A stretch of 64,000 nucleotides of DNA from Nitrosospira sp. Nsp11 (GTDB lineage Bacteria; Pseudomonadota; Gammaproteobacteria; Burkholderiales; Nitrosomonadaceae): NCBI RefSeq assembly GCF_900142705.1, contig NZ_FRBV01000005.1, positions 62,001 through 126,000 of the forward strand, in the 5' to 3' direction. Made by a program: the position numbers and the translations under genes. Each line of letters begins with the position of its first letter. Position 1 is the stretch's first letter. Below the pieces are notes generated by a model. That model saw only the letters and a program-made list of their open reading frames with translations, searched no databases and was not told where the DNA came from. Below, in pieces: positions 63,128 to 64,000 of this stretch.

Positions 63128-64000
63128 ATGACGCTGTCATCACTATCTCCTGAATATACCGCCATCCGCAACCGGACACTGGAACTGGTCGAGCCGTTGC
63201 TGGATGAGGACTGCTGCGTACAGTCGATGCCCGAAACCAGCCCGGTCAAGTGGCACCTGGGCCATGTGGCCTGGTTCTTTGAAGCCTTTGTGCTCCGGCA
63301 TTATGAAAAGCCGTTCAAACCCTTCCATGATGCGTTTCTCACCATGTTCAGTTCTTATAATGCCACCGGCCAGCCCCATCCCGATCCCAAGCGAGGACTG
63401 TTCACGCGGCCTTCATTGCTGGTAACCCGGGATTATTGCCAAAATGTCTCCGAACGGATGGGCCGGCTTTTAAGAGAATCCCCCGAGGATAAAATGCTGC
63501 GCATGCTGGTTGTCCTTGGCCTGCATCATGAGCAGCAGCATCAGGAGCTTATACTCGCCGATATCAAGCACCTCTTATCGCAGAGCCCGTTGAATCCATG
63601 CTATAAACCGCCGCAGGCGCCACAATCGACATCGCACCCGGCAGCACCTCCTCCGCTTAAATGGCATCATTTCGATGGGGGTCTTGTAGAGATAGGCTAC
63701 CAGGGCGAGGGGTTCAGCTATGACAATGAATCTCCCCGGCACAAGCAGTATTTGCAACCCTACCAATTGGGATCGCGATTGATAACTAACGGAGAATATC
63801 TTCACTTCATGGAAACGGGCGGGTACGACAACCCCGCAGTATGGCTCGTGGAAGGATGGGATTGGATGAAGACCAACGAGCGTAACCATCCCCTATACTG
63901 GCGCCGGAATGACGGCGGATGGGACGAATTCACGCTCAGCGGCCCCATGTCGCTGAATCCGAGTTTGCCCGTCATCCACATCTCGTTCTACGAGGCAGAC
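63128..64000 (+). CDS. egtB: Ergothioneine biosynthesis sulfoxide synthase EgtB (5' part)
   Basis: 291 codons run off the window end. EgtB is a non-haem iron enzyme that joins cysteine or gamma-glutamylcysteine to trimethylhistidine with oxygen. The N-terminal DinB-type helical domain has WHLGHVAWF (H46) and the iron ligand motif HHEQQHQE (133-140, with H134 and H138). From about residue 182 the FGE-sulfatase-type domain begins (WLVEGWDWMKTNERNHPLYW). AAAGGAAC precedes ATG 63128. The downstream partner egtD is probably outside the window. Confidence 0.92.
   Translation, partial: MTLSSLSPEYTAIRNRTLELVEPLLDEDCCVQSMPETSPVKWHLGHVAWFFEAFVLRHYEKPFKPFHDAFLTMFSSYNATGQPHPDPKRGLFTRPSLLVTRDYCQNVSERMGRLLRESPEDKMLRMLVVLGLHHEQQHQELILADIKHLLSQSPLNPCYKPPQAPQSTSHPAAPPPLKWHHFDGGLVEIGYQGEGFSYDNESPRHKQYLQPYQLGSRLITNGEYLHFMETGGYDNPAVWLVEGWDWMKTNERNHPLYWRRNDGGWDEFTLSGPMSLNPSLPVIHISFYEAD

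Overview
The window looks like a chromosomal segment of a betaproteobacterium, most likely an ammonia oxidiser of the Nitrosospira/Nitrosomonas group. That placement is inference: it rests on the style of the proteins (two PEP-CTERM proteins, two HHE hemerythrins, SelO, EgtB, a SulP carrier, low-complexity secreted proteins) and on moderate GC. No rRNA or tRNA gene, CRISPR array or replication origin was seen.

Layout. 1-4.0 kb: a small lipoprotein, an inverted-repeat element, an FAD oxidase, an FmdE-like/hemerythrin pair and an NADPH:FMN reductase. 4.3-5.0 kb: a PEP-CTERM protein. 5.1-9.3 kb (minus strand): a four-gene operon for periplasmic oxidation of 4-alkylphenols, made of a monohaem cytochrome c, a Tat-exported protein of unknown function, a p-cresol methylhydroxylase-type flavoprotein and a zinc aryl-alcohol dehydrogenase. 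9.5-23.4 kb: an autotransporter pseudogene whose passenger (21.1-23.4 kb) and beta-barrel (9.5-10.5 kb) are separated by about 10.6 kb of foreign DNA. The two halves abut at the conserved LSGE-HAS junction of such proteins. The insert carries plasmid-type gene scraps, a small ricin-type lectin, ArdC, a DUF4160/DUF2442 pair, HU, repeated palindromes, and an Rhs locus with a glycine-rich tip and a coupled tail-anchored partner protein.

23.6-24.6 kb: a truncated IS5-family element sits in a secreted-protein gene. 25-36 kb: a group of stress and surface genes (DUF2252, DUF4142, low-complexity secreted protein, hemerythrin, CBS, KGG) surrounds two divergent two-domain sugar enzymes, a GH1-like/RmlD fusion and a glycosyltransferase/UDP-galactopyranose-mutase-like fusion. 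36-38.7 kb: a second PEP-CTERM protein and integrase/transposase scars. 38.7-44.1 kb: two divergent multi-PAS hybrid histidine kinases. 44-56.5 kb: mostly housekeeping and accessory genes (hydrolase, desaturase with a divergent winged-helix-like regulator, Rieske oxidoreductase, diguanylate cyclase, pyruvate kinase, MgtC, PRC-barrel, SelO). 56.5-59.3 kb: IS3 and IS30 remnants around a lipoprotein and a serine/threonine dehydratase. 59.3-64 kb: a ribbon-helix-helix-like protein behind a palindromic promoter, a SulP carrier, two secreted low-complexity proteins, and egtB running off the end.

The most interesting parts are the Rhs locus with its uncharacterised tip and partner, the mobile segment that split the autotransporter, the phenol-oxidation operon with its unexplained Tat protein, and the paired sugar-enzyme fusions. 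Decay is common: at least four frameshifts in the autotransporter, one at the 5' end of rhs, an in-frame stop in the DUF4160 gene, and several transposase and integrase scraps.
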